Assembly: GCF_008728515.1 (NCBI RefSeq)
Contig: NC_044980.1
Span: 31,388,290-31,452,289 of the forward strand
Source of the DNA: Papio anubis
Taxonomy: Eukaryota; Chordata; Mammalia; Primates; Cercopithecidae
DNA: 64,000 bases
Direction: 5' to 3'
The translations under genes were made by a program, and so were the position numbers. Below, in pieces: positions 45,090 through 58,050 of the stretch; positions within the stretch are counted from its first letter, which is position 1, and every line of letters begins with the position of its first letter. Below the pieces are notes generated by a model. It was given only the letters and a program-made list of their open reading frames with translations, had not been told where the DNA came from and made no database searches.

Positions 45090-45735
45090 TTTTAAAATCT
45101 ACACATCTATGTATTTTTATTTATATTCAAATTTAAATTTACTTTTTTTGTTGTTTGGTTTTTTGGGTTTTATTTTTGTTTTTGGTTTTTAGACGGAGTC
45201 TCGATCTGTTGCCAGACTGGAGTGCAGTGGCGTGATCTCAGGTCACCGCAACCTCTGCCTCTCGAGTTCAAGCAATTCTCCTGCCTCAGCCTCCCGAATA
45301 GCTGGGACTTCAGGTACCTGCCACTGTGCCCAGCTAATTTTTGTATTTTTAGTAGAGACAGGGTTTCACCATTTTGGCCAGGATGGTCTGGATCTCTTGA
45401 GATCGTGATCCTCCCGCCTCAGCCTCCCAAAGTGCTGGGATTACAGGCGTAAGCCACCACGCCCGGCCTTAAATTTACTTTTTCGAAGTATCAGCTGTTG
45501 CTATTTAATTCACATACCGTACAGTTTACCTATTTAAATTGTACAGATAGTATTTAGTATACTCACAAACTTGTGCAACCATCACCATAATCGATTTTAG
45601 AACATTTTCATCATTTCCTCCCCAACAATACCTACCCACTGGCATTCATCTCCCATTGCCCCTCACCTCAGTCCTCCAGCAGCAGGCAAACATTAATCTA
45701 CTTTCTGTCTCTGTAGATTTGCCTGTTTGCCTGCT
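45090..45735 (-). mobile_element. Old L1 fragment, split by an Alu
   Basis: The stretch 45476-45735 (aattcacataccgtacag, acttgtgcaaccatcacc) is typical of antisense L1M 3' sequence. It continues upstream of the Alu at 45139-45468. Confidence 0.65.
45139..45468 (-). mobile_element. AluS-type inside L1
   Basis: Flanks share ttaaatttactttttt. Confidence 0.92.
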
Positions 45736-46863
45736 CTGTGGGTGTGGGTTCCTCTTTTCTTCTCCATGCACACATTTAATCTATTTCCTCATTTACCACC
45801 ACCTCTGCTCACTTTGCCCCGGTGCCAATCCAAACATCTCCCACTCCAGCTGTCACCATACTTTATTTAGCTTTGTTCCCATAAATGCTCTACGTCAGTA
45901 ATGAGTGGCTGTCTGCCAGCTGCCCGGGGCCTCTGTCCCTAACCACCATGGAATCTCCTAAGCAGTTTTCTGCTCCTAAAGAAGCCAGCACGGCTCACTC
46001 TCTGCCTCTGCTTTACCTGCCACAGGGCGGAGGAGCGCCTCTCAAGGTATATCACTGGGACAGCAGACTCTCTGGTCTCCCCTCATCTCCTGCTCAACTT
46101 CAAAAGAGAGAATCGTTTTATTACTTTGCATGTATATAGCCCCCTTTCTGGAAAGCTCTTCAGCCCCCAGTGGCACTTTTTACAACACTCCCTGAGGCTT
46201 GCCATGACAGTCCTCCTTCCACGCTTGTTCCCACTCTGTCACCTTCTCAGTGCCAACACCTTTCCCCATCAATTCGCTAAGAAAATTCAGAAAGTATTCC
46301 AAACGAATTTTTAACTGAGGAGTGAGAGCTCTTCTGAATAGAGTATATTTAAACCATAAGAAAAAGCAGCAGGGTTTTATCAAAATACAATTTACTAAAA
46401 ATATAAAATGTGATTTCAACTGACTTTTTCTTCCTACCAATAGGATAAGATGAGGATGCAGCAAAGTTACACTAATAGATGACATAGTTATGTACATAAT
46501 AATCGTAATTGCTACAATATCTTATTTTACTCAAAATCCCAGTAAAAGTTTTCCTTGCACCACTTAATAAATAAATAGAATTGTGGGATATAATTAACTA
46601 TCTCTTTCTCTCTCTTATGAAAGAGAAGGTTTAAATAAGTCAAAATGTCAAATAAATAATAAATAACCTTAACTTGACATTGAATTGGGTTGGTTTTTTG
46701 AAGAGTTTCTTCTTGATTAGTCAGGCTAAAAACTTTTGTTGTTGCTGTTTTTTGCATTTACTTTTGAAGGCAAGTATTTCTGGGGTTCAGAAAATTCATT
46801 TTCAACTAAACTATAGAAGATCTGATTGATGAAAAGCTGGAAATTTAAGTTTCTCAGTCTTTC

Positions 46864-47179
46864 CTTTTTTGTTGTTTTTTGTTTTGTTTTGTTTTTTCGA
46901 TGCGGAATTTCACTCTTGTTGCCCTGGCTGGAGTGCAATGGCGCAATCTCAGCTCACTGCAACCTCCGCCTCCCGGGTTCAAGTGATTCTCCTGCCTTAG
47001 CCCCCTGCGTACCTGGGATTACAGGCAGGCACCACCACCGCCGGCTAATTTTGTACTTTTAGTAGAGACAGGGTTTCTCCATGGTGGTCAGGCTGGTCTC
47101 GAACTCCCAACCTCAAGTGATCCACCCGCCTCGGCCTCCCAAAATGTAGGGATTACAGGTGTGAGCCACTGTGCCGGCC
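46864..47179 (-). mobile_element. AluS-type
   Basis: Flanked by the perfect 17-bp duplication aagtttctcagtctttc (46847-46863 and 47180-47196). Confidence 0.94.
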
Positions 47180-47279
47180 AAGTTTCTCAGTCTTTCTATT
47201 TGCTCAACTACGGAAGTGTTTGCTTAAATGCTGAAGTACTCTACTTCAGATCCAATAACCAATTTTGTCTATGTTATCT

Positions 47280-47790
47280 CTCAAAACCATGATGTGGCTA
47301 CCTGCTCTTTTAGAATCTTGCCACCCCACCATCCACCACCATCACCACCCTGTGCCCAATCCAGAGGTAGAGACTATATCCCCTCCTTTTGAACCATAGT
47401 TGGCCTTGAGACTGTCTCAACAAATTGGGTATGGTGGAATTAACATTAGGTAACTCCTGAGGCTAGGTCATAAAAATATCGTGCTTGTCTGCTTTGTTCT
47501 TCTGGGATGCTTACTTTTGGAACCCAGTCACCAGGTTGTGAGGAGGCCCAAGCATCCTGTGGAAAGGCCCACACAGAAGGAACTGGGGCTCCTGGCCCAT
47601 AGCCCTGGCTCAGCTCCCAGTTGACAGTCAGCACCAATTTGCCAGGCATGTGAGTGAGGGATCTTGACAGTGAATCTTTCAGCTTCCAATTGTGTTAACC
47701 CAGCTGATGCCATGTGAAGCAGATATGAGCCACTCACTCGTAAGAAGTAGAAAACTGAAATAGTCATGAGAAATAGATAATAAAACACAG
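47280..47790 (+). repeat. Ancient MaLR/ERVL-type LTR relic
   Basis: The order actcctgaggctaggtcata, gggatgcttacttttggaac, agcaccaatttgccaggcat, gagaaatagataataaa resembles an old MaLR-like LTR ending at its polyadenylation site. Confidence 0.45.
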
Positions 47791-48029
47791 GGTAAGAAGA
47801 GTTTACTTGGCTCAAGCTTCTCTAGAAGGGTCTGGTAATATTTAGGTTCAAAAGATTTCCCTCTTCTTGAAGTAAATCAACCAAGTCAGTAATGAAGAAG
47901 AATTGTTATTAATTGCCAATAGGACTCTGAACTTTTCATCAGGATCCTTTACCCAAATGGGTAACTTAGTGAGAGCTGACCCTATATTCATTTTACAGGC
48001 TGCAGGCTTTATAATTTTTAAATTTTTAA

Positions 48030-48324
48030 CATTTCTTTATTTTTTGAGATGGAGTCTCGTTCTGTCACCCAGGCTGGAGTGCAGTGGCACGATCTCGGCT
48101 CACTGCAACCTCCACCTCCTGCTTCAAGTGATTCTCCTGCCTCAGCCTCCCGAGTAGCTGGAATTACAGGTACCCACCACCATGTCCTACTAATTTTTAT
48201 AGTTTGGGCTCAGATAGGGTTTTGCCATGTTAGCCAGGCTGGTCTCGAACTTCTGGACTGAAGTGATCTGCCCACTCGGGCTGCCAAAGTGCTGGGATTA
48301 CAGGCATGAGCCACCACACGCGGC
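48030..48324 (-). mobile_element. AluS-type
   Basis: Flanks share acaggctgcaggcttta (47995) and acaggctgtagacttta (48325). Confidence 0.9.
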
Positions 48325-48794
48325 CACAGGCTGTAGACTTTAGGAAAGATTAAGTCACCAATGGATACAAGGGCCAGGAGCAGTCAGCCTGAGAAAAATA
48401 ATCAGGTTAATACAGCAGTAATGAAGAGCAGACAGTATATCCGCTCTTAAGAGCCAGGGAGAGAACCCTCCTACTGTCAGGTTAGGGGAAAAAAAAGTCA
48501 AACTAGTTAAGTGACCTAAGTGTGAATTTGAGGATTTGTCACGGAAATCATCTCCTGGTTTCTCAGCTCTTGAAGGAGGATGGGATGGAGTCAGATGCCA
48601 AGGAGCTATTCACACAAGGAGTTCAGCAAATCATCATAAATTCAGTCTTCCTGTCTTCAAGAGGGATTGAATGCATCAAATGATCTCTCAAAAACTACTC
48701 AAGTATACAAGCTCAGAGACTGAAGTGCATTTAAAAAGTTACTCAAGAAACATGAGCACAGTCTTATAAAAGGTTGTGTCAAGAATCAATTCTA

Positions 48795-49078
48795 GGCCGG
48801 GCGTCGTGGCTCACATCTGCAATTCCAGCACTTTGGGAGGCCAAGGTGGGTGGATCACCTGAGGTCAGCCTGGCCAACATGGTGAAATCCTGTCTCTAAT
48901 AAAAATACAAAAATTAGCCAGACATGGTGGTGCATGCCTGTAATCCCAGCTACTTGGGAGGCTGAGGCAGGAGAATCACTTCAACTCAGGAGGTGGAGGT
49001 TACAGTGAGCCGAGATCATGCCACTGCACTTCAGCCTGGGTAACAGAGTGAGACTTCATCTCAAAAAAAAAAAAAAAA
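48795..49078 (+). mobile_element. AluS-type
   Basis: Flanked by aagaatcaattcta (48781-48794) and the same with one change (49079-49092). About 15 bp are missing near 48865. Confidence 0.93.
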
Positions 49079-49194
49079 AAGAATGAATTCTAGAGAGCAA
49101 AATATATATCACCTTTTATCCTCATTGCCATGTCCACTCCTTCCCCCACAGTAACCAGGACTGGAGTTTGGTGCCTAGTCTTCCCACCTCCATA

Positions 49195-49580
49195 CTGCAC
49201 ATTTACATGCATACAGCTGCACATATATCATAGAGATTTTTAATGTAAAACGATCATGCCGTATACATTGTTCTGCAAGTTGATTTTTCCACTTAACTAT
49301 GTATTGGGGATCTCCTCCTATCAGTTCATTTACCTCTACACCAGCCTTTTTTGGTATAAATGTAAGGAGTACAAATACAATTCTGTTACATGGATATATG
49401 GCATATACCTCACTACTTTTAATGGCTAAAATGTATGCCACATTATAGATAAACAATTTAATCAGTTCTGTTGCGATGGACATTTAACTTATGTCTAAAT
49501 TCACTGTTCCAATGCTGCTGCCAGAAACTCCTTTTACAAACAACTGCATGCTGAGTGTTTCTATAAGATAGATTCCATGC
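49195..49580 (-). mobile_element. Old L1 fragment
   Basis: Antisense L1M-like sequence (tttttccacttaactatg, ctacttttaatggctaaa, gcgatggacatttaactt) is decayed but keeps the expected order. Confidence 0.55.
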
Positions 49581-49625
49581 CATTAATTAAATATGAATTG
49601 ATGAACAAAGCAGCTTATGTTGTAT

Positions 49626-49920
49626 TTTGTTTGTTTGTTTGTTTTGAGACAGGGTCTCGCTCTGTCGCCCAGGCTGGAGTGCAATGGCGTGATCTTGGCT
49701 CTCACAGCAACCTCCGCCTCCTGGGCTCAAACGATCCTCCTGCTTCCTCCTCCCGAGTAGCAGGGACTACAGGCATGCACCACCACCCCTGGCTCATCTT
49801 TGCATCTTTTTGTAGAGATGGAGTTTCACCATGTTGCCCAGGCTGGTCTCGAACTTCTGGACTCAGTGATTCACCTGCCTTGGCCACTTAAAGTGCGGAT
49901 GTGAGCCACTGCACTCAGCC
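49626..49920 (-). mobile_element. Old Alu
   Basis: Antisense copy with (TTTG)n tail and small deletions. Confidence 0.88.
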
Positions 49921-50002
49921 ACAGTTTATGTCTTGATTTCCCCAACTGATATGAAACATACTCTCTGACATCCTTTTTTCCTTTGCCTTTAACTGTTTCT
50001 TT

Positions 50003-50321
50003 TTCTTTCTTTCTTTCCTTTTTTTTTTTTTTTTTGGAGATGGAGTCTCGCTCTGTCTCCCAGGCTGGAGTGCAATGGCACTGTCTCAGCTCACTGCAAC
50101 CTCCTCCTCCTGGGTTCAAGCAATTCTCCTGCCTTAGCTTCCCGAGTAGTTGGGATTACAGGTGCCTGCCACCACACCCAGCTAATTTTTTGGTATTTTT
50201 AGGAGAGACAGGGTTTCACCATGTTGGTCAGGCTGGTCTCAAACTCCTGACCTCAGGTGATCCGCCCGCGTTGGCCTCCCAAAGTACTGGGATTACAGGC
50301 ATGAGCCACCGCACCCGGCCT
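50003..50321 (-). mobile_element. AluS-type
   Basis: Flanked by the perfect 17-bp duplication cctttaactgtttcttt (49986-50002 and 50322-50338). Confidence 0.94.
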
Positions 50322-50603
50322 CCTTTAACTGTTTCTTTAGTGACCTCTCCCAGGGAACTTTAGAATGGCTACTCACTAAAGAAACAGAATACCCTAGTGG
50401 CAGGAAAATTGAGATTCCGAAGCTGATGTTAAGTAAGACCTAGCATTTGAGATGAGCAATTGGAAAGCAATTTCACTCTCCCAAAGAGTTTCTTAATGAA
50501 AGTGGCCTTGAAATAGGTTTACCATTCTTGGTAACTCCACTATTTTTAGTTCCTTGGGTAAAGTTAACACTCGGTTATATTATAGGCTTTTAAAATAAAA
50601 GAA

Positions 50604-50908
50604 GGCCAGGCGTGGTGGCTCACGCCTGTAACCCCAGCACTTTGGGAGCCTGAGGCGGGCTGATCACCTGAGGTCGCAAGTCCGAGACCAGCCTAGCCAA
50701 CATGATGAAACCCTGCCTCTACTAAAAATACAAAAATTAGATGCGTGTGGTGGCAGGCTCCTGTTATCCCAGCTGCTCGAAGGCTGAGGCAGGAGAATTG
50801 CTTGAACCAGGGAGGCAGAGGTTGCAGTGAGCCTAGATGGTGCCACTGCACTCTAGCCTGGGTGACAGAGCAAGACTCCGTCTCAAAAAAAATAAAATAA
50901 AATAAATG
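50604..50908 (+). mobile_element. AluS-type
   Basis: Full length with an aaaat-repeat tail. Confidence 0.9.
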
Positions 50909-51029
50909 AAAGAAAGGAAGGCTTATAACACAAATGTAGAAAGTTTCCGTTAGAATTAGTCATCTCTCACTGTAGACAGCCACCCTGGAGACAACAGCAC
51001 TTACCTTTGGAAGCATCATTGATTCTTTT

Positions 51030-51321
51030 TTTTTTTTTTGAAATGAAGTTTTGCTGTTGTCGCCCAGGCTGGAGTGCAGTGATGTGATCCCAGCTCACTG
51101 CAACCTCCACCTCCCAGGTTCAAGCAATTCTCCTGCCTCAGCCTCCCGAGTAGCTGGGTTTACAGGTGTATGCCACCATGCCCGGTTAATTTTTGTACTT
51201 TTAGTAGAGACGGGGTTTCACCATGTTGGCCAGGCTGGTCTTGAACTCCTGACCTCAGGTGATCACCTGCCTTGGACTCCAAAAGTGCTGGGATTACAGG
51301 CGTGAGCCACCACGCCCAGCC
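51030..51321 (-). mobile_element. AluS-type
   Basis: Flanked by the perfect 16-bp duplication catcattgattctttt (51014-51029 and 51322-51337). Confidence 0.94.
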
Positions 51322-51826
51322 CATCATTGATTCTTTTATCCTGTTAGCCTCTTCTAATACATTTGCCTGATTGTACTAATGGGTGCCTCATGACCTGGAA
51401 ACTTTAATATCTCTTCCAAAGGTCATTACCCACTTGGAGGTAATACAGCCTTCGCTAAGTCTGAAATCATAGCTCTATTCAGCCTTTTGGTCTATCCTAC
51501 CAGTTTTATTTTTACTTATTGATTTGTCTCAGTAAAAGGGGAAAGGGGAGAAATGAGTAGGGTTGCTTTCTGCAAAGGCCAGACCACTGGGCAAAGAGAA
51601 ACATAAATAAACCCTTGTCAGGTGGGCCTTACACACTGAATTGTATTGCACCTGACATGTTAGTAAAACAATGGCAATTCTTCCAGCTACATCAAAGACA
51701 CACCCACCATTCTGAGATGTGCTCCCATCCTTAACCAAGGTCTTAAGGCGCAGGGGTGACAATTCTATTCCAGTTACCACTGACCTGACATCTCCCACTT
51801 GTTCCTTATGAGAAAAGTTTCTTTTC

Positions 51827-51984
51827 TTTTTTTTTTTTTTGGAGATGGAGTCTCGCTCTGTCACCCAGGTTAGAGTGGTGTGAACTCGGCTCACTGCAAC
51901 CTCCGCCTCCCGGGTTCAAGCAATTCTCCCACCTCGGCCTCCCAAAATGCTAGGATTACAGGCATGAGCCACCACGCCCAGCCA
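51827..51984 (-). mobile_element. Alu with internal deletion
   Basis: Both Alu ends are present but about 140 bp of the middle is missing. Flanked by the perfect duplication aaaagtttcttttc (51813-51826 and 51985-51998). Confidence 0.93.
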
Positions 51985-52509
51985 AAAAGTTTCTTTTCAA
52001 TGGTGGTTTGTTTGTTCATTGACAGGCATCTTTCAGATTGCCTCACTTCAAAAATAAAGGAATATTTTTGGTGTGCAATAGAAAAATAAGCCTATAAAGG
52101 TCATTAGAATTTGAACAAAGAGTTGAACCTTAAGACAGGAATGACATGAAATTAAGATCTAGAAAGATGAGATTGAAGAGATCAGTTCTTTGGCTGATGG
52201 GATTTAAATGACTGAAATAGATAAGATGAAGTACCAGTGTCCAGCCCCTGTGGTCTCTCCACTGTGCTATTTCATCAGGAGTAAAGCAGGGAGAGTAACA
52301 AAGTGGTGTGCTGGAAGCAAGGAGGTCCCTCCATCTTTCATTTCTGAAACTTATTACCATCCTTTACTTCCCTCCCTGTCCCCTTCCATGACACACGCTC
52401 ACAACATTCCACAATTAGACTTTTGGTTTTCTCCTACCCCAGGTAAATTATTTCCATGGAAGTAGCCCAGTTACGCACGTGCGTGTGTGTATTTATAGGT
52501 GGTTATTAC

Positions 52510-53118
52510 GACTTACAATTCTACCAGTGGTATAGAGAGTTCTAGTTGCCCCCATTTTTTCTTTTTTTTTTTTTTTCTTTCTTTCTTTTTTTTGAGACGG
52601 AATCTTGCTCTGTTGCCAGGCTGGAGTGCAGTGACACAATCTCGGCTCACTGCAACCTCCGCCTCCCGGGTTCAAGCGATTCTCCTTCCTCAGCCTCCCG
52701 AGTAGATGGGATTACAGGCACGCACCACCAGGCTCAACTAATTTTTGTATATTTAGTAGAGATGGGGTTTCGCCTTTTTGGCCAAGCTGGTCTGGAATTC
52801 CTGACCTCAGGTGATCCGCCTGCCTCGGCCTCCCAAAGTGCTGAGATTACAGGCATAAGCCACCGCGCCCGGCCTTTGCTCCCCATTCTTGCCAACAACT
52901 GGTATTGCTGGCTTAACATGTTTTACATATTTGTGTAAATATGTAAAATATGTGGAGTGTTATGAGCATGTTTCATGGAAACATGAAGGTACTATCTCAT
53001 TGTGGTTTTAATTTTCATTTCCTTGATGATTAATAATGTTGAGCACACTTTCTTTGCTTATAAATATGCATACATTTTTAACACAGCAATTACATTTCTG
53101 GGACTTTATCCAGAAGAA
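52510..53118 (-). mobile_element. L1 fragment split by an Alu
   Basis: Antisense L1 sequence on both sides of the Alu (attctaccagtggtatagag; then cttgccaacaactggtattg and atctcattgtggttttaatt). It is followed by a short stretch resembling the sense strand (cagcaattacatttctggg) that runs into a CA repeat. Confidence 0.65.
52556..52875 (-). mobile_element. AluS-type inside L1
   Basis: Antisense full length; L1 resumes on both sides. Confidence 0.92.

Positions 53119-53159
<41 letters not shown>
53119..53159 (+). repeat. CA microsatellite
   Basis: About 20 uninterrupted AC units. Confidence 0.95.
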
Positions 53160-53163
<4 letters not shown>

Positions 53164-53329
53164 TTGGGAATATCCTACAATTGTATTTTGGGGAAATATA
53201 TTATTTTTGGTGCATTCATACTGGGAAGTGTTACAGCAGTTACCTAACGATAACCACCACCATTAATATCTCATGGTGGTTAACTCTAAGTAATAGACCA
53301 ACAGGTGATTTTTAATATGTTCTTAGCTT

Positions 53330-53626
53330 GGCCGGGCGCGGTGGCTCAAGCCTGTAATCCCAGCACTTTGGGAGGCCGAGACGGGCGGATCACGAGGTCA
53401 GGCGATCGAGACCATCCTGGCTAACACGATGAAACCCCGTCTCTACTAAAAGATACAAAAAACTAGCCGGGCGTGGTGGCGGGCGCCTGTAGTCCCAGCT
53501 ACTCCGGAGGCTGAGGCAGGAGAATGGCGTGAACCCGGGAGGCGGAGCTTGCAGTGAGCCGCGATCGGGCCACTGCAATCCAGCCTGGGCGACAGAGCGA
53601 GACTCCGTCTCAAAAAAAAAAAAAAA
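53330..53626 (+). mobile_element. AluY (AluYR-like)
   Basis: Flanked by the perfect 16-bp duplication aatatgttcttagctt (53314-53329 and 53627-53642). Carries ctcaagcctg, tacaaaaaactagccggg and gggccactgc variants; nearly unmutated elsewhere, so young. Confidence 0.94.
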
Positions 53627-54000
53627 AATATGTTCTTAGCTTTTGTTTTCTGAATTTTTCGTAGTGAATACATGTTGCTTTTATATTCAGAAGAAATGGC
53701 AAGGGATACTTCTATTTCATTTTAGAACAAACAAAAAATACAATCTCGACCTGACAGAATACCAACAATTCAATCATGAGCAATGCTTTTTGGGGGCCAA
53801 TGAGTTCCTCATTTAAAATGCAAGAGGTGCACCCATGTCTTTCTAAGTCCTATTCTGTCTTTAAAAAAATTGGGACTCCTTGGAAGAACGGCTGGATATG
53901 GGGCTGGGGTGGGAAAAGCAAAAGGTTAGCCAGGAACACAGGAGCATCCTGATATGCCAGAAAGTAAGAAGGTGAGAAGGAAGGAAGAGGAGGGGAGGAA

Positions 54001-54341
54001 GGCAGGGCAGGGCAGGGCAGGGCAGGGCAGGGCAAGGCAGGGCAGGGCAGGGCAGGGTAGGGCAAGGCAGGGCAAGGCAAGGCAAGGCAGGGCAAGGCAG
54101 GGCAAGGCAGGGCAGGGCAGGGCAGGGCAGGGCAGGGCAAGGCAAGGCAAGGCAGGGCAGGGCAGGGCAGGGCAGGGCAAGGCAGGGCAAGGCAGGGCAA
54201 GGCAAGGCAAGGCAGGGCAGGGCAAGGCAGGGCAAGGCAGGGCAGGGCAAGGCAGGGCAAGGCAGGGCAGGGCAAGGCAGGGCAGGGCAAGGCAGGGCAA
54301 GGCAAGGCAGGGCAGGGCAAAGCAAGGCAAGGCAAGGCAAA
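54001..54341 (+). repeat. GGCAG/GGCAA pentamer array
   Basis: About 68 tandem pentamers, almost all GGCAG or GGCAA, with one GGTAG near 54055 and an AGCAA near 54320. It sits in a wider purine-rich tract (about 53955-54385). It has no stop in any frame, so long low-complexity ORFs appear on both strands and are not genes. Confidence 0.97.
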
Positions 54342-55412
54342 AGGAAAGATGGGAGAGAGGGAGGGAAGGAGGGAAGGAAGATGAAAATATATGGGGTCAT
54401 GTCAAAGGACAAGAGCTAGTTTGAAGGAGAGCCCCCTGGCCAAGTCTGGGATAATTTTGACCTAAAAATAAATCAGGACAGTAAAGGATTACAACTTATT
54501 GAATAAAACATTAATCATCAATTCAGGCTGCTAATAAGTAGGTAAATAAATAGATGGAGGTAGTAAGGGAAGGCTTTTCCTTATAGTGAGATGTACATTA
54601 GATTGATACATGTGGAGGTAGGGATAGAGTTGAAAAATCACTGTTTTGCTACCATCAAAGCAAAAAAATTGGGCAAGAAATAGCATTGATTGCTAAATCT
54701 AGGGGGATAAAGTTTGATGAAAGACAGGATATTTAGTCAGTCCTAACGTGGCTCTCCACAGATTACTTATTAGTTGCAAAAGAAAAATAGTAACTCATCA
54801 GTGAAGAAAGTGGACAATACTGGGATCAGGTGACTAAAATTAACCCAGGGACAGATTGACACAGTGTGCCTCCAGGTACCCTGAAAAGAATATAATATCA
54901 CTTTTTTCATATTTTGGCAGGGGACCCAAAACCTGAATTAAGTCACGAGGAAACACTAGGCAAGCCCAACTGAAGAACATTCTATAAAACAACCGATTTG
55001 TGTTCTTTAAATATATCAATGCCATGAAAGAAAAAGAAATTCTGAAGAACTGTTCCAGATTAAAGAAGATTAGAGAAACATGATCCCTTCAGGCATATGT
55101 GATCCTTAGTTGAAACTTGGAGTGGGGGGATGCTGTAGAGAACTTTACTGGTATAATTGACAGAATTGGAATATGGATTATGGAGTAGGTGAAAGTATGT
55201 GTCAAGGTTAAATTTTGTGATTGGATAATTGCATTTGGATTATGTAAGAAACTATATTTGTTCTTAGGAACTACATACTGAAGTATTTAAGAGTATAATA
55301 AAGGCATGATCTTTACAACCTCAAATGGTTTGGAAAAAATAAATACAGAGGGAGAGAAGAAGAGAGAATAATTAAACAAATGTGGCAAAATGTTAAAAAG
55401 TCGGTTAATCTG

Positions 55413-55732
55413 GGCCGGGCGCGGTGGCTCACGCCTGTAATCCCAGCACTTTGGGAGGCCGAGGCGGGCAGATCACGAAGTCAGGAGATCGAGGCCATCC
55501 TGGCTAACACAGTGAAACCCCGTCTCTACTAAAAATACAAAAACAAAATTAGCCAGGCGTGGTGGCGGGTGCCTGTAGTCCCAGCTACTCGGGATGCTGA
55601 GGCGAGAGAATGGCGTGAACCCAGGAGGCGGAGCTTGCAGTGAGCCAAGATTATGCCACTGCACTCCAGCCTGGGCGATGGAGCGAGACTCCGCCTCAAA
55701 AAAAAAAAGAAAAAAAAAAGAAAGAAAAAAAA
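55413..55732 (+). mobile_element. AluY
   Basis: Flanks share ggttaatctg (about 55403-55412 and 55735-55744). Confidence 0.92.
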
Positions 55733-56244
55733 TTGGTTAATCTGAATCATGGCTATATGAGAGTTCTCTGTTATTTTGCAACTTTTCTTTACGTTTGGAA
55801 TTATTCACAATCACGCCTGGCCTAAAATTTAATTTTTATTTGCACACAACCACTTGATTTTTCCCTCCAAGGAGCAGCTACACTTATGACTAAGACTTTT
55901 TGTTTTATTTCATGATTACCAATGTTAGTTCAAGAGAAATCATTCCAGCGGATGAGATCAGTTGTTGGGTGGAAAAGCGTGTTTAGAAATGCTGATGATA
56001 CTTTAGGGAAATATCCACCCAGCACAGCACCAAGTCCACACACGGTCCAAACAGAACTAGTAAAGAAGTGCTAATCCGAATTTTTTAACCTCTTATATAA
56101 TAAACATTTCATGGTATAATTTATGGTTTTTCCAACCACATTTCAACTTGTATGACTAAGTAGAGCCTGCCAGTTTATTATCCAGAATACAAAGTTAGAT
56201 GTGCAAAAACATAATCTTGTGTGTCTATGATTAGACTTAATTTG

Positions 56245-56546
56245 TTTATTTATTTTTCCTTTTTTGAGATGGAGTCTGGCTCTGTCACCCAGGCTGGAGT
56301 GTAATGGCAAGATCTCGGCTCTGCAGTCTCTGCCTCCTGGGTTCAAGCAATTCTCTCACCTCAGCCTCCAGAGCAGTTGAGACTACAGGCACACTCCACC
56401 ATGCTCAGCTAATTTTTCGTATTTTTAGTAGAGATGGGGTTTCACCATGTTGGCCCGGCTGATCTCGAACTCTCGACCTCAAGTGATCCACCCGCCTCGG
56501 CCTCCCAAAGTACTGGGATTATAGGCATGAGCCACCGTGCCCAGTC
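56245..56546 (-). mobile_element. AluS-type
   Basis: Antisense; about 4 bp missing near gctctgcagtctc. Confidence 0.9.
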
Positions 56547-58050
56547 TTTAATTTCTATCTAAAGCCTTCATTCTGCTTCTGCATGAAAACTTAATCTTAG
56601 TCAATTTGGGCTAAACTGTCAATTCAGGATGTTTTCAGTCGTTTCTGTGTTTTCCCACTTCTTTTTTGAGTCCCATCTGGGCTTTAAGGGGAGATAATCT
56701 TAAACCATACTAAGACGTGGCATGAGAAAGTAGCTTTGTAGTGAATTCCTATAAATTTGCTTTGCGTTCATTTTGAACACAAGTGGACTTCCCCATACCA
56801 GAGGCAAGGTTTAGTCACCCTTGACACAGTTTCCCATTTTCTGCCTCTGCCCAGTTCCTCAATGCAATCGATCCAGATATCTGCCTTATGCAACCACTAC
56901 CTGCTGACCACTCCCTCCAGGGACACTTCATTGGCCCCACCAATCCCCGCACTGCACTTTGTACGTATGCTACAGTCCCATTGTGACTCCGGGGATCCGC
57001 CACCTGCTTGCTGTTAACCCGCCAGGTAGAACTCCCCGCAGGAAACTCACCTGTGGAACATCTGGGAGCCCAAGCCCACAGGTTTCTCTGTCTGTCTATT
57101 ACTCCCCACTTATTAATGGCGCACACACGTTCCAGATGGCACCCTCCTTCCATTAGCCCTGTATGTGAGGCGGTCACCTGCTTCCCTCTGGGATCTGTAA
57201 GTCATTTCATGTGTTTCGTTGAGATGTCGCTTTCACGTCTCACCTGACTGCCACGCAGAACCCAGCTTCTTCCCTGGCCAGGGCTCTCCTAGAGAGTGGC
57301 GGTCTTGGCAGGAATAAACCGGACAAAGGTCAGACAAGAGCCGCAAAGGTGTCTGCCAGGATAAACAAGGCTATCCTGTGAGAGGGACAGTTGGTAGAGA
57401 GTTGGACACAGGCATCAGGTCATCTGCTAAGATTGAGAGGAGTCCCTCAAAAGGCACATCATAAACATTGTGATCAAATCTCCTGAAGACCCGTCAGGGC
57501 TTGGCTAGAGTGTACAGCCACTCTCCGGAGGGAGACTTCAGGACCAGATGAGAGAAAAGTAGAAGGTGGCTCCCCTGGCCTTTGCGGCTGCATGCCCCCA
57601 TCCTGCACAAGACCCTTTGGATTCCTTGACCCTCTCTCCGCTCCTCCAGACCACTCTTAGGGGTATGGAAACCATCTTGTTCTTCTCCGCTGCCACTCTA
57701 GACCACCTCAGACTTCTCTTATGATATGCCCCCTGGCCCTGCCACCCCATCATCTACCCTACCAGCCCTTTCCATGGTGTGTGGGGAATTCTATGAAATG
57801 TGCTTTTTTGGGGGCTACCAATGGGGAGTGAGACATAGGTCTCCTCTATTCTCAGATTCTCAAGTCAACATTATGGATTGCAGGGCAGGAATGCTGACAT
57901 TCCTCTGGATGTTCTAAGGGAGCAGGGGGCTCTGCCTTTGCCCTGCTCTCCCCAGACTCTTCTTCCCAGAGGAGCTTCAGTAAAGGGAGGTGGGGGAAAG
58001 GGAACAAGGAGTCCTTCAGGGCCCTGCTCTGCTCTTAATACTTGCAGTGT

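Noticed and set aside
53850..54424. Very long ORFs in the pentamer array on both strands
   Set aside because: A five-base repeat without stop codons is open in every frame; the products are LPCPA or GQGRA repeats, not proteins.
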